Shown: piece after piece, positions 6,677 to 14,800 of the stretch
Position numbering within the stretch: the first letter of the stretch is position 1
Layout of the letters: each line of letters starts with the position of its first letter
Source: Deltaproteobacteria bacterium
Lineage (GTDB): Bacteria; Desulfobacterota; Desulfuromonadia; Geobacterales; Pseudopelobacteraceae
Direction of reading: 5' to 3'
NCBI GenBank assembly: GCA_019162745.1
Contig: JAFLLC010000007.1
Location: 1 to 41,064, forward strand
Length of the DNA: 41,064 nt
Translations under genes and position numbers: made by a program
The notes under the pieces: model-generated
The model's database searches: none
What the model saw: only the letters and a program-made list of their open reading frames with translations
What the model was told of the DNA's origin: nothing

Positions 6677-7018
6677 ATGAAATTTATTTATATGGTTTTG
6701 ATTGCGATTCTTTTTGCCGGTTGTGCCTCTCGTCCTAAATTTAATATCAATGCATCTATTCCATCTTACATCGAAGTGGACGGTGTTGTTGTTTGTGAGG
6801 CTGTGCCTTGTACGATAACACCTCCTCATTATGTATCTCCATTTGGTGATTGCCACTCAGGTGGGTCTTTGCGTTCCGTAATAGTGGCATTCCCTAAAGA
6901 CAAATCGAAGGGATTCGTTCAGCAAAAAACAATTAATGCATCGTGCAATGACGACAAAGCAGTATTTTTTGATATGGAAGTAACAGGTGGGATTCAAACT
7001 ATACCGATTAAACCATGA
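6677..7018 (+). CDS. Outer-membrane-type lipoprotein, lysogeny operon
   Basis: A 113-aa lipoprotein: basic/hydrophobic signal then lipobox LFAGC with the lipidated Cys at 16. Residue 17 is Ala, so the Lol system would send it to the outer membrane. The mature part starts with a PEGA-like segment (IPSYIEVDGVVVCEAVPC, followed by TITPP) and has four cysteines that could form disulphides. AGGAG lies seven bases before the ATG. Its TGA overlaps the integrase ATG (ATGA), so the two are translationally coupled. Prophage lipoproteins made in lysogens often block phage receptors (known examples: Llp of T5, Cor of N15-like phages); whether this one does is inference. Confidence 0.78.
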   Translation: MKFIYMVLIAILFAGCASRPKFNINASIPSYIEVDGVVVCEAVPCTITPPHYVSPFGDCHSGGSLRSVIVAFPKDKSKGFVQQKTINASCNDDKAVFFDMEVTGGIQTIPIKP

Positions 7019-8046
7019 GCGTATACACCCATCCAAACAAACCCGGCTGGCAGATGATCAAGATCTTCCACGGGAAAGAGAAGCCGGAATACATTCCGTT
7101 CCCTGGCACCAAGGAAGAAGCCCAGATCCATGAGAAGGAGTTGCGCGGGATCACTGATCGTAGCGACCCTATGTTCCTTGACAAGCTGCCCGAGTTCAAG
7201 ATTGCCTACAAGAACGAAGTCATGAGTGGGACATACGATGATTTCGGTTTCGCCTGGCTACGGATTGAGCCATTCTTCAAGAGTATGAAGATTCGCCATA
7301 TAACCCCGCTGATCATCGAGCAGTACAAAGCTTTTCGATTAAGCCAGGTGTGGAAAGGTAAGCCGATCAGCAAGCGCACCGTGAACCGTGAACTATCATA
7401 TCTCTCGAAATACCTCTTGTTTTCTGGCAGCGGCATGAAACCAGTCAAGTTCCGGAAGAAGGATTGTGCAGCTCCGCCGGCCGAACCGATGAGCATGGAT
7501 GCCATGGATGAGATTGTTGCCCTGTTGAAGTACCCGGTCAAGCAGCTGGTCCAGCTGATGGAATACAACGGGATCCGGAGGACTGAAGCATTCACGATCA
7601 AGTCCGCTGATGCCGACAAGGACGGAAAGTACATCAGGATCTGGGGGAAGGGCGGGAAGTGGCGCATTGCTCCGATAGAAGAGCCGCAACTGCAGAAGGA
7701 TATTATCGAGGCAAAGAAAGCACGTCCGGACGGTTACCTGTTTCCGAACATGCGGAAAGGTAAGTTCCACCTGCAACCCTACAAAGACATCAGAAAGACG
7801 CTGAAAGCCGCAGCAGTAAAAGCGGGGGTAACACAGCGGGTTTATAATCACCTATTCCGCCACTCATTCGCCACAGCTCTGGTGGAGGAGGGCGAGAACA
7901 TGGCGATCATCCAGGAGCTGTTGGGGCACGCAGATATCAAGCAGACAAGAGAATATACAAAAGTCACATCTAATCATACCAGAAGAGGTACAGCCAGACT
8001 AATAGACAGAAACCCCGCTATAACCGCTACAGATCAAAACCAGTGA
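7015..8046 (+). CDS. int: Tyrosine recombinase integrase
   Basis: A 343-aa tyrosine integrase. The SAM-like core-binding domain spans about residues 68-145 and the catalytic domain about 155-325. All catalytic residues are present: R188 (NGIRRTEA), K215 (GKGGK), H279 and R282 (HLFRHSFA), H305 (GHAD) and nucleophile Y314 (REYTK). The N-terminal 60 residues could be an arm-binding domain. The gene ends about 40 bp before the tRNA-Pro-like attP core, the usual arrangement for tRNA-integrating phages. It is co-transcribed with the repressor and coupled to the lipoprotein gene. No excisionase gene is recognisable in the window. Confidence 0.93.
   Translation: MSVYTHPNKPGWQMIKIFHGKEKPEYIPFPGTKEEAQIHEKELRGITDRSDPMFLDKLPEFKIAYKNEVMSGTYDDFGFAWLRIEPFFKSMKIRHITPLIIEQYKAFRLSQVWKGKPISKRTVNRELSYLSKYLLFSGSGMKPVKFRKKDCAAPPAEPMSMDAMDEIVALLKYPVKQLVQLMEYNGIRRTEAFTIKSADADKDGKYIRIWGKGGKWRIAPIEEPQLQKDIIEAKKARPDGYLFPNMRKGKFHLQPYKDIRKTLKAAAVKAGVTQRVYNHLFRHSFATALVEEGENMAIIQELLGHADIKQTREYTKVTSNHTRRGTARLIDRNPAITATDQNQ
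8013..8029 (-). repeat. Left inverted arm flanking attP
   Basis: On the minus strand this reads TAGCGGTTATAGCGGGG. It matches 8171-8188 on the plus strand except in the centre. Each arm has two TAGCGG half-sites about 10 bp apart. Being on both sides of the tRNA-like core, they are candidate integrase arm-binding sites. This copy lies in the last codons of int. Confidence 0.45.
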
Positions 8047-8084
8047 TAACAACACTTAACATCATATCCTGTAAAGCTGGGGGT

Positions 8085-8121
8085 CTAGTGGTCGCAAGTT
8101 CAAATCTTGTCGCACCGACCA
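8085..8121 (+). other. attP: Candidate attP core: 3' end of a tRNA-Pro gene
   Basis: Bases 8094-8121 read as the 3' part of a tRNA: T-stem GCAAG, T-loop TTCAAAT, T-stem CTTGT, acceptor strand CGCACCG, discriminator A and encoded CCA. A G72 that would pair with C1, followed by A73, is the hallmark of bacterial tRNA-Pro. No matching 5' half, anticodon arm or D-arm is present, so this is not a tRNA gene but the identity segment by which the integrated phage restores the host tRNA. The left limit is not fixed by sequence. Confidence 0.85.
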
Positions 8122-8126
8122 TAAAC

Positions 8127-8163
8127 AAAGGGCTAGCGGGTTTTTAAAACCTTCTAGCCCTTT
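8127..8163. terminator. Bidirectional intrinsic terminator
   Basis: AAAGGGCTAG (8127-8136) pairs perfectly with CTAGCCCTTT (8154-8163), a 10-bp stem. T-rich sequence follows on the plus strand (TTTACTTTTTT) and a shorter one on the minus strand. It ends the lysogeny operon and, read the other way, the late operon, which converge here. In the host it may also serve as the tRNA terminator. Confidence 0.8.
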
Positions 8164-8170
8164 ACTTTTT

Positions 8171-8188
8171 TAGCGGATTTTAGCGGGG
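8171..8188 (+). repeat. Right inverted arm flanking attP
   Basis: TAGCGGATTTTAGCGGGG, an inverted partner of 8013-8029, ends next to the stop of the last late gene. It has the same double TAGCGG pattern and is a candidate integrase arm site. Confidence 0.45.
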
Positions 8189-8190
8189 TA

Positions 8191-8769
8191 TCAGAACCGC
8201 CACTCAGCAAGCACAGCCCCGTGCGCCTCTGACTTCTCCGTAGGACTCACCGCGATCTTTGCTCCTACCTCCGCCAGAAGATGAATATCTTTGATCCTCA
8301 AAATATCCCTACGATAATAAATAGGAATCTTTGTTCCCTGAGTCCCGATCTCATACCCAACGCCCAGAGTGTTGTTTCTCTCAAAAGCGAACCATGGTGC
8401 CTTGTTGATCTCTACCTGGCTGGTGACTTCTCCAGTAACAGTATCAATCTTTGTCAGAACAACAGCCCCGTTGGGTGCATGTGGAACTTCGGCAGTGTCC
8501 ACCCATTCCTCTGATTCGGTTATTGCTGCCTCCGGATATTTTTCAGCCACCTTCTTTTTCGGGACTACCTTGATCGGCGGCTTGATTACCGGCCCTGGCA
8601 CCTTCTCTGCACTGACCGCCGGTTTCGTCGGCTGGAAACCCTGACCAGGTGTCGGAGGCCTCGCACCCCAGAGACTCCAGGCAAGATACACAATGATGAA
8701 GATGAGGGCGGCAATTCCGGCATACAACTTCCAGGGGAGTTTATTCCATTGGATTGTCGGCACTGACAT
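8191..8769 (-). CDS. Membrane-anchored protein of the lysis region
   Basis: A 192-aa protein, the last gene of the late operon. Residues 14-34 form one membrane segment (LYAGIAALIFIIVYLAWSLW) after a short N-terminus, followed by a Pro/Lys-rich linker to about 85 and a probably beta-rich periplasmic domain (APWFAFERNNTLGVG, IPIYYRRDILRIKDIHLL). The position is that of an inner-membrane spanin, but there is no long coiled coil, so I do not call it Rz. The start at 8769 is chosen for its AGGGGG site; an earlier ATG at 8799 lacks one. It overlaps the holin-like gene by 29 bp. Confidence 0.7.
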   Translation of the reverse strand: MSVPTIQWNKLPWKLYAGIAALIFIIVYLAWSLWGARPPTPGQGFQPTKPAVSAEKVPGPVIKPPIKVVPKKKVAEKYPEAAITESEEWVDTAEVPHAPNGAVVLTKIDTVTGEVTSQVEINKAPWFAFERNNTLGVGYEIGTQGTKIPIYYRRDILRIKDIHLLAEVGAKIAVSPTEKSEAHGAVLAEWRF

Positions 8770-8941
8770 TAGGAACCCCCTTGTATTTGGAATAGGCATC
8801 GATGCAGAAGATAGCAGCCGTGAACATCACCCAGTCTGTCCCGGATATCTTGCCGGTGGATAGGAACCAGTTTGCGACTATCCACGCGACATACTTCTTG
8901 GCAATGAAGGTGTAAAAAAGACGGTGTATTCTACCCCACAT
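8741..8941 (-). CDS. Putative holin
   Basis: A 66-aa protein with two hydrophobic helices (YVAWIVANWFLS at about 17-28 and WVMFTAAIFCIDAYS at about 37-51), a basic N-terminus and a polar C-terminus. Small size, two membrane segments and position directly after the amidase fit a class II-like holin, but there is no sequence signature that proves it. The ATG overlaps the end of the amidase gene by 11 bp; GAGGG precedes it. Confidence 0.6.
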   Translation of the reverse strand: MWGRIHRLFYTFIAKKYVAWIVANWFLSTGKISGTDWVMFTAAIFCIDAYSKYKGVPNVSADNPME

Positions 8942-9413
8942 AGACGTGTCCCTCCTGCGGATCCATTCCCGCGATCACCCAGGCAGGAACATCGAAGTCC
9001 GGACAGGTTTTGCCTGAATTGAAAGCGGGATTGCAGTGTCCGACAATCTCAGCGCCCGGATACTCATCCGCCAGATTCGTGACCAGGAACTTCAAGGCCG
9101 CCCACTGCTCAGGAGTGTACTTGCCCTGACCGATCAGACAGATATTCACGCTGACCGTATTGAATCCCTTGACCGCTGCCGGGACCTCCTCCTGGTGACG
9201 GCCTTCCCACAGCTGGCCGTCTATCCCGATTACGAAATGATAACCAACGGCTTTCAGTTCAGGATGCCATTTGTTACGCCATGCGTCGGATCGTTGGAAT
9301 CCTCGCTCCTGGTGCCACTGATCAACATCCTCTATGGTGAACTGATTGCCGGACTGTTTTCTGATTGGACATGCTGCTTCATGGATTACGATGAACTTAA
9401 TATCTCTCGACAT
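8931..9413 (-). CDS. N-acetylmuramoyl-L-alanine amidase, T7-lysozyme type (endolysin)
   Basis: A 160-aa Amidase_2 enzyme that cleaves the bond between MurNAc and L-Ala in peptidoglycan. Zinc ligands match T7 lysozyme: H11 (VIHEAA), H126 (VGHCNP) and C137 (KTCPDFD); Y58 (GYHFVIG) matches the catalytic Tyr46. There is no signal peptide, so release needs a holin, and a holin-like gene follows. Length agrees with T7 lysozyme (151 aa). The ribosome site is a run of eight G before TAATCA and the ATG. In T7 the same enzyme also inhibits the phage RNA polymerase; no such polymerase is seen here. Confidence 0.92.
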   Translation of the reverse strand: MSRDIKFIVIHEAACPIRKQSGNQFTIEDVDQWHQERGFQRSDAWRNKWHPELKAVGYHFVIGIDGQLWEGRHQEEVPAAVKGFNTVSVNICLIGQGKYTPEQWAALKFLVTNLADEYPGAEIVGHCNPAFNSGKTCPDFDVPAWVIAGMDPQEGHVYVG

Positions 9414-9447
9414 TGATTACCCCCCCCGTTTTACTGACATATAGATT

Positions 9448-11805
9448 CTATAAATTTCCCTCACTAACCCAAGTACCAGGATTACCCGCTACAGTGCACA
9501 CCCATGATTTAGGCTGACCAACTACAGCCGGAGTTCTTATTACCCTATCATTTACAGACCAGTTTGCACCATCTGGTATTGTTGGGTAGTAAACAACTTT
9601 ATAAGGACTGGTTGCTGTTGCGTTGTACCCACCGGATGCATCTGAGCCATTTCCTGACAGGTGTGTATTTTCCAGTATTGGTCTATAATTTGGTGTTACC
9701 AGAAAGGTGAAAGCAGCGGTACAATTTAGTATTGCATTATCTTTAGCCTTAATTTCCCTACCAAAAGAACCAGACACTACATATCCATCTGCATTAAGGC
9801 CAATGTCATGACTATTTATCACATTAGATGAGATAGTCCCAAATGTAGGTACTGTATTATCAATGTAAATACCCTTCTTTGAAGTGCCTAACTTCATACC
9901 CACAATAACATTGCCAGTAACAACAAGGCTCTTCATGCTAGAACCTAGAATTAAGTACAAACCATCTCCGTCAATGGTAGTATTTTTAATCAAGTTGTTA
10001 CGTACAATTAGCTCCTTCATTGTAACAGTGCTGCCTGAGCTAATTCCTCTGGTACAATTAAGAATCGTGTTTCCCTCTATAGTTGCACCAGAGAAGTTAG
10101 CCAGACCTCTGATTCCATAACCTGTGCATGTATCAACTACGTTATTCATGATCTTAGAATCACCAAGGCCATGGACAGTGATACCACCAGTAGTGCTTGT
10201 ACGGGCTACACCAAGGCTTGTCTTGCCTGAGTTATAAACATAGTTGTTGCTCACCATTACAGGTGCACCGTTATTATCATCCCCTGTGATAAGGATACCA
10301 CCAGAAGTGTCAGCAGAACCATCTAACCCGCCGCAACTATCAACCACGTTGCTGTCTATCAAAACAGTTCCACCAGCAATACCTTCGGCGGTGTAGTAGA
10401 TACCAGACCACCCGTTGTCAACTGTGATATTATTGGCAACTATAATATCAAGATAATCGCCATTTCCAGCGCCGGTGCAGTATGTGACTATCCCGTGCCG
10501 ATAGTGGTTTTTACAGATATTATTAGTAACAATGCCTTTACCACCACCTATATAACCAAATATTTGAATCCCTGCGGAGTTTTGGCTGTAGCATCGGTTG
10601 CCATCTATCACGACATGACCAGAAGCACTATATACACTGATATCATTAGCACCGCCTCCACCTATTGCACCACCATCAATAATGTTCCCTACAATACGAA
10701 TACCTGTGTTTCCTGTACGGAAGTAGATGCCCATCCCATAACCCGAAACCGGTGAACCGAAGTTGTGCAATACATTGTTTTCCACCAAGGTATCCGTACA
10801 CTCATCAAACCTCATACCATTAGAATCAAGGTCTGTCGTGCCTGTGTTGTTGCCCTGTAGCGTTAAGCCGCGCACAGTGGTGTTGCTTACTGCGTATCCA
10901 GTAATGAGGTTTATATTTATAGCGTCAGCTTTCAGCACAGCACCTTGGCTGGATTCCAATTTAGTTCCATTAGCTAGGGCTACAGCTGTCTTCATCCGGT
11001 AAATTCCCTTGTCGATAATAACGTGGGGGGCGCTGTTGATAGCCTTTTGGATAGCCGCTGAATTATCTGTGCTGTCGTCTCCTACTGCACCAAACCATTC
11101 AGGGCGGGCCTCCTTTAAACCTGTCAAAACACCCGAACCCACAAGTAATCCCGGAGATTCAACAACAAATGAAGTATTCGGGTGTAATGCAACATCGCTA
11201 TTTATTGTGATAATTGAATCTACAATCAATTTGATGCGCGCTGATCCAATAGCGGCAACTGCAGCACTTAAATCAGAACCATACACACTGGCGGAAACTG
11301 TAGTGCTAACATAAGGAGGCGCAGTCAACAAATATTCAATAGCCGTCCCTGCCTGGTTCCATGCCAATATCCCTCCGGGTGTAACCGATGGCAACTGTGA
11401 AAGCGGAAGAGACGAAGAAATCGGTATTTTAAGTGTTCTATTCGTTAACTCTGACAGCTGCTGGATGATCATCATCAACTTGTCGAAAACGTCCTCATGT
11501 ATCTCCGGGAAAAATGCTGCCTGGTTGCGGATGCTGGTAGTTTGTACCGGCTCTACCATTCGATAGATGGTCAGCTCCTCACCTATGGCCAGAGCTGTAA
11601 CCAGGGTCACGGATCCGCCGGACGTACTCCCCGCCCCGGTAAGGATATAATCAGTTGTCTCGGTCAGATCGGTGTCTATCCCCGCCGATGATGTCTTGAT
11701 CACATAGACTTCAGTATTCAAAAAGAATCTAAAATCGAACGTGAACGGTCCTACTGATCCACTCCCCAAAAACTGCGCCTTACTGACATTCGTCTCGACT
11801 GTCAT
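9448..11805 (-). CDS. Tailspike with right-handed beta-helix
   Basis: A 785-aa receptor-binding protein. Residues 1-165 resemble the T7 gp17-type virion-attachment domain (FTFDFRFFLNTEVYVIKT, then IHEDVFDKLMMIIQQL). From about 225 (EWFGAVGDDSTDNSAAIQKA) a pectate-lyase-3-like right-handed beta-helix begins, with many parallel-beta turns containing NN, NIIDG and GI motifs up to about 700. A C-terminal tail ends CTVAGNPGTWV, like the caps of other tail proteins. Such spikes often degrade capsule or O-antigen; catalytic residues cannot be chosen from sequence alone. The DNA is more A+T rich than the neighbouring structural genes, consistent with exchange of host-range domains. GGGAGG precedes the ATG. 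Confidence 0.85.
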   Translation of the reverse strand: MTVETNVSKAQFLGSGSVGPFTFDFRFFLNTEVYVIKTSSAGIDTDLTETTDYILTGAGSTSGGSVTLVTALAIGEELTIYRMVEPVQTTSIRNQAAFFPEIHEDVFDKLMMIIQQLSELTNRTLKIPISSSLPLSQLPSVTPGGILAWNQAGTAIEYLLTAPPYVSTTVSASVYGSDLSAAVAAIGSARIKLIVDSIITINSDVALHPNTSFVVESPGLLVGSGVLTGLKEARPEWFGAVGDDSTDNSAAIQKAINSAPHVIIDKGIYRMKTAVALANGTKLESSQGAVLKADAININLITGYAVSNTTVRGLTLQGNNTGTTDLDSNGMRFDECTDTLVENNVLHNFGSPVSGYGMGIYFRTGNTGIRIVGNIIDGGAIGGGGANDISVYSASGHVVIDGNRCYSQNSAGIQIFGYIGGGKGIVTNNICKNHYRHGIVTYCTGAGNGDYLDIIVANNITVDNGWSGIYYTAEGIAGGTVLIDSNVVDSCGGLDGSADTSGGILITGDDNNGAPVMVSNNYVYNSGKTSLGVARTSTTGGITVHGLGDSKIMNNVVDTCTGYGIRGLANFSGATIEGNTILNCTRGISSGSTVTMKELIVRNNLIKNTTIDGDGLYLILGSSMKSLVVTGNVIVGMKLGTSKKGIYIDNTVPTFGTISSNVINSHDIGLNADGYVVSGSFGREIKAKDNAILNCTAAFTFLVTPNYRPILENTHLSGNGSDASGGYNATATSPYKVVYYPTIPDGANWSVNDRVIRTPAVVGQPKSWVCTVAGNPGTWVSEGNL

Positions 11806-11827
11806 GTTTCCTCCCTTTTATTGTGAA

Positions 11828-14800
11828 TCAGTTTTGTGATCTCATCCCAGTTATTAACCCACGAGTTAAATCAAGCGGTCCACTCGGTTCGTATTTACCA
11901 TCTTCCATCCCTGCTAGATACCCCAGTGGCCGACCGAGAGCCCCGGCAGGTAAACCGGTAACCATGCCGATCGCGGCGAGCGTATCCTTGACCGCCATCT
12001 TCATGCTGCCATCGTCAGCAGCATATTTGTAGAGCGACACCGGAGCTCGTAAAGACGCTTCCATTTGAGACAGGAACGGAGCCGTGCTGATCCGGTCGTC
12101 ATACTTCTTGTCATTCAGAAGATTCATCACGTAGTTTGCGCCGGCGCCCACAACCGGAATCATGGCCGTAGCCGTCCGCACCTGAGACATGACCAGCAGC
12201 TGCAGCGCAACATCTAGTTCATCATCGTCCGGATCCTTGCCGCCCCTGGCAGCAAACGTGATTACTTCGGAAAGAATTGCGGCTACTGCAAAGGCAGCAT
12301 ACAGTTTCAATAGAGTAGGAGCCGCACCTTTGACGCCATTCTCTCTGATCGCTCCGACCGCAGCACTTCCGAGCAGATTGGCCTGCATGTTGAAGTAAGT
12401 GTAAAACTGAGTGAAGGCCCGGACGAAAGGGGAACCGGTTTCAAGACGGCTGACATCTTCTGCATTGAATGTGCCTTGAGTCATCCGTACGGCACTGTCA
12501 GCACGCCGCACCGCATCTCTCTCGTTGGCACCTTCGGCCACAGCCTGATCATAAGCGCCCGACCAGGTAATAACGTCCACCGTGTGCTGGGTGATCTGCT
12601 GGAGGATGTATCCATTCTTGACGCTGAAATCCTTTACCTTCTCATAGGCGTTTGGATTGAGCAGAATGTCTTCGGCCTGCTGCTGCATGTCATAGGCAGA
12701 GTGACCGATATTCGCCGCCATGAATTCAGACATTGACGCGACTTCTCCCGCCATATCCATCGGGTGATTGACATACTTCCAGAGTGCCGACTTCAAGTGA
12801 GTTGGTTTTACCTTCGTTGCCGACAGCGCCAGGCCGGTGAATTGCTGAATGGTATTGGAGACGTTGGCAACCATCATCTGGATACCGGTATTGCGCCTGA
12901 TCGTCTGGAATACCGTATCGAGTGCGCGACCTGCTGTGCCGGTTGACGGGGTGGATACCGACTGTCGTGCTGTCCGCTGTAACCAGGGCACCAGCATGTC
13001 ACCGCCAGCCGAAGGATTGAACTGGTTGAGGACTTCACGAAAAGCCGGATTAACGATTACCCGGCCAACGTCCTTGACGCGGGGCTCGATGAAGCTGAAA
13101 CGCAGCACCTTATCCAGAGAGGACGGGACAAGCCGCAAGTCCAGAACAAGCGGCTTGTTGTAAGTGACACGCGACTTGGTAAAGCCTCGCCCGGTGGATG
13201 GAAACATGAAGCTGTTATTTGTAGATTCAAGCGATTCTTTTTCCTGCCTGCTGGCCTGATCCTGGTTAATGTCACTGTCCACTATCGCCGGAGCATACCC
13301 GCCGCGGTAGGTGCCGAACGGAGTATTGACCGGGTTGGCAGTTATCTCACTGAAGTAGTAACCGTACATTTCGTGGTGTGCTTTCTGTGAGAGCGGCTTT
13401 GCCTCTTCCAACAGATCCCACACACCCTGAATGAAATCATAATCAGCCTTGGTCAGTTTCCCCTCAGTGATCATGCGATTTATGAAGCTGTCCCATGTGC
13501 CGGTATAGAGTCCGCCATCTTCTGCGATATAACCCCACTGCCGCCCGACGAGCAGCTTCTCCATGTTGCTTTCGTTTCCGGTATGGAGCAGGGCCCCGAG
13601 CAGTTCCTGCTTGCCGTTGAAGGTGTAACCGAGTTCAGGAGCGGCAATCTTGTCATTACTGATACCCGCCTCGATCGGTTTCAGTAGCTCCAGGTACTTG
13701 CTGATGAACTGTTTCTTGGCGGTCCGGTACTGATTCACGCCGTCAATGACCGGATTCCAGATATAGCGCCGGAATACTCCGGTGGGCTTGCCGCCGTCCA
13801 TGGCATCCACCCACGCCTCGGCTCTGGTTGTAGCGGCCCTCATCCCGACCAGCGCAGCGTTGAACTTTTCCCACTTGGTTATGGCCTTGGCCTTGCCGGC
13901 CTGGTTGACCGGGAGACCGAGTTCTTCCATACGAGCGTTCAGTTCATCAATCACCTCATCACGATTCATGATCTTTCCGTCAATCTCGATCTGCTTGGTG
14001 CGCCTGGACAGCTCCCACAGATTCATAACGGCATCGTTGACAGCAAGGAACTCATCCATGGTCAGCTGCTTGTATGGTTTCGGTGCTTGAGTGGCGGTAT
14101 CCACCGCGGCACTCAGGTCTGCATATATCTCCGGGTTGTACTGCTGGATCTGCGCCAGATACTCGGCAGCATCCATGCCGTTCTTGTCGATCTGATAACG
14201 GGACAGAATCGCCCGAGCCGCGTTGACCAGGTTGATATCGCGGGACTTGGCAAGTTTCTCATCCGACTTTTTGAGCTTGTCGTATTCCTTCATGATGCCG
14301 TCGATCTGCTCTTGTGCTGCCGTTGCCTCACGATACAGGTAATGATTAAGGAGCTGCTGCTGTTTTGCCTCTCCGGCCGTCTGCCAATCCTTCTTGGCCA
14401 CTGCATCAAATGCTTTCTTGCCTGCCCTGCGCTCTGCCTCCAGATAGAGACGCGGAGTAATATCTCCGATCTTCTTGTCACCGATGATCTGGGCCGCCGC
14501 CATCTGGAATGTTTCGCGGGAGGGGATCGAGGCGTTCATTTCCCGTTTGCCTTGTCGGTCAGCTTCCTTGGCAGACTTGGCTTCTTCAGTCAGTTTCCTG
14601 ATCTCTTCTTCTTTGGCACCACGTTCTATAGCAACGGCAAGATTCTTTTCAGCCTCAAACCATCTGCGCTCATACTCACTGTTCGCTTTAGCTTGCTGGT
14701 CAACTTCCTTTGTGGCGGCATCCACCGCCGGTTTTACAACCTTCTGCTGCCTCCTGATCGCCCTGAGTTCTGCCGCCATGACGATGGCACGACTGTCGCC

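Noticed and set aside
8094-8121. Complete tRNA-Pro gene
   Set aside because: Only the T-arm and acceptor 3' strand are present; the 5' half, D-arm and anticodon arm are missing.
8191-8769. Rz-like spanin
   Set aside because: Position and single membrane segment fit, but the long periplasmic coiled coil is missing and no o-spanin was found.
9448-11805. Diversity-generating retroelement as in BPP-1
   Set aside because: No reverse transcriptase, no Mtd-like protein and no template/variable repeat pair were seen, although the head genes are BPP-1-like.
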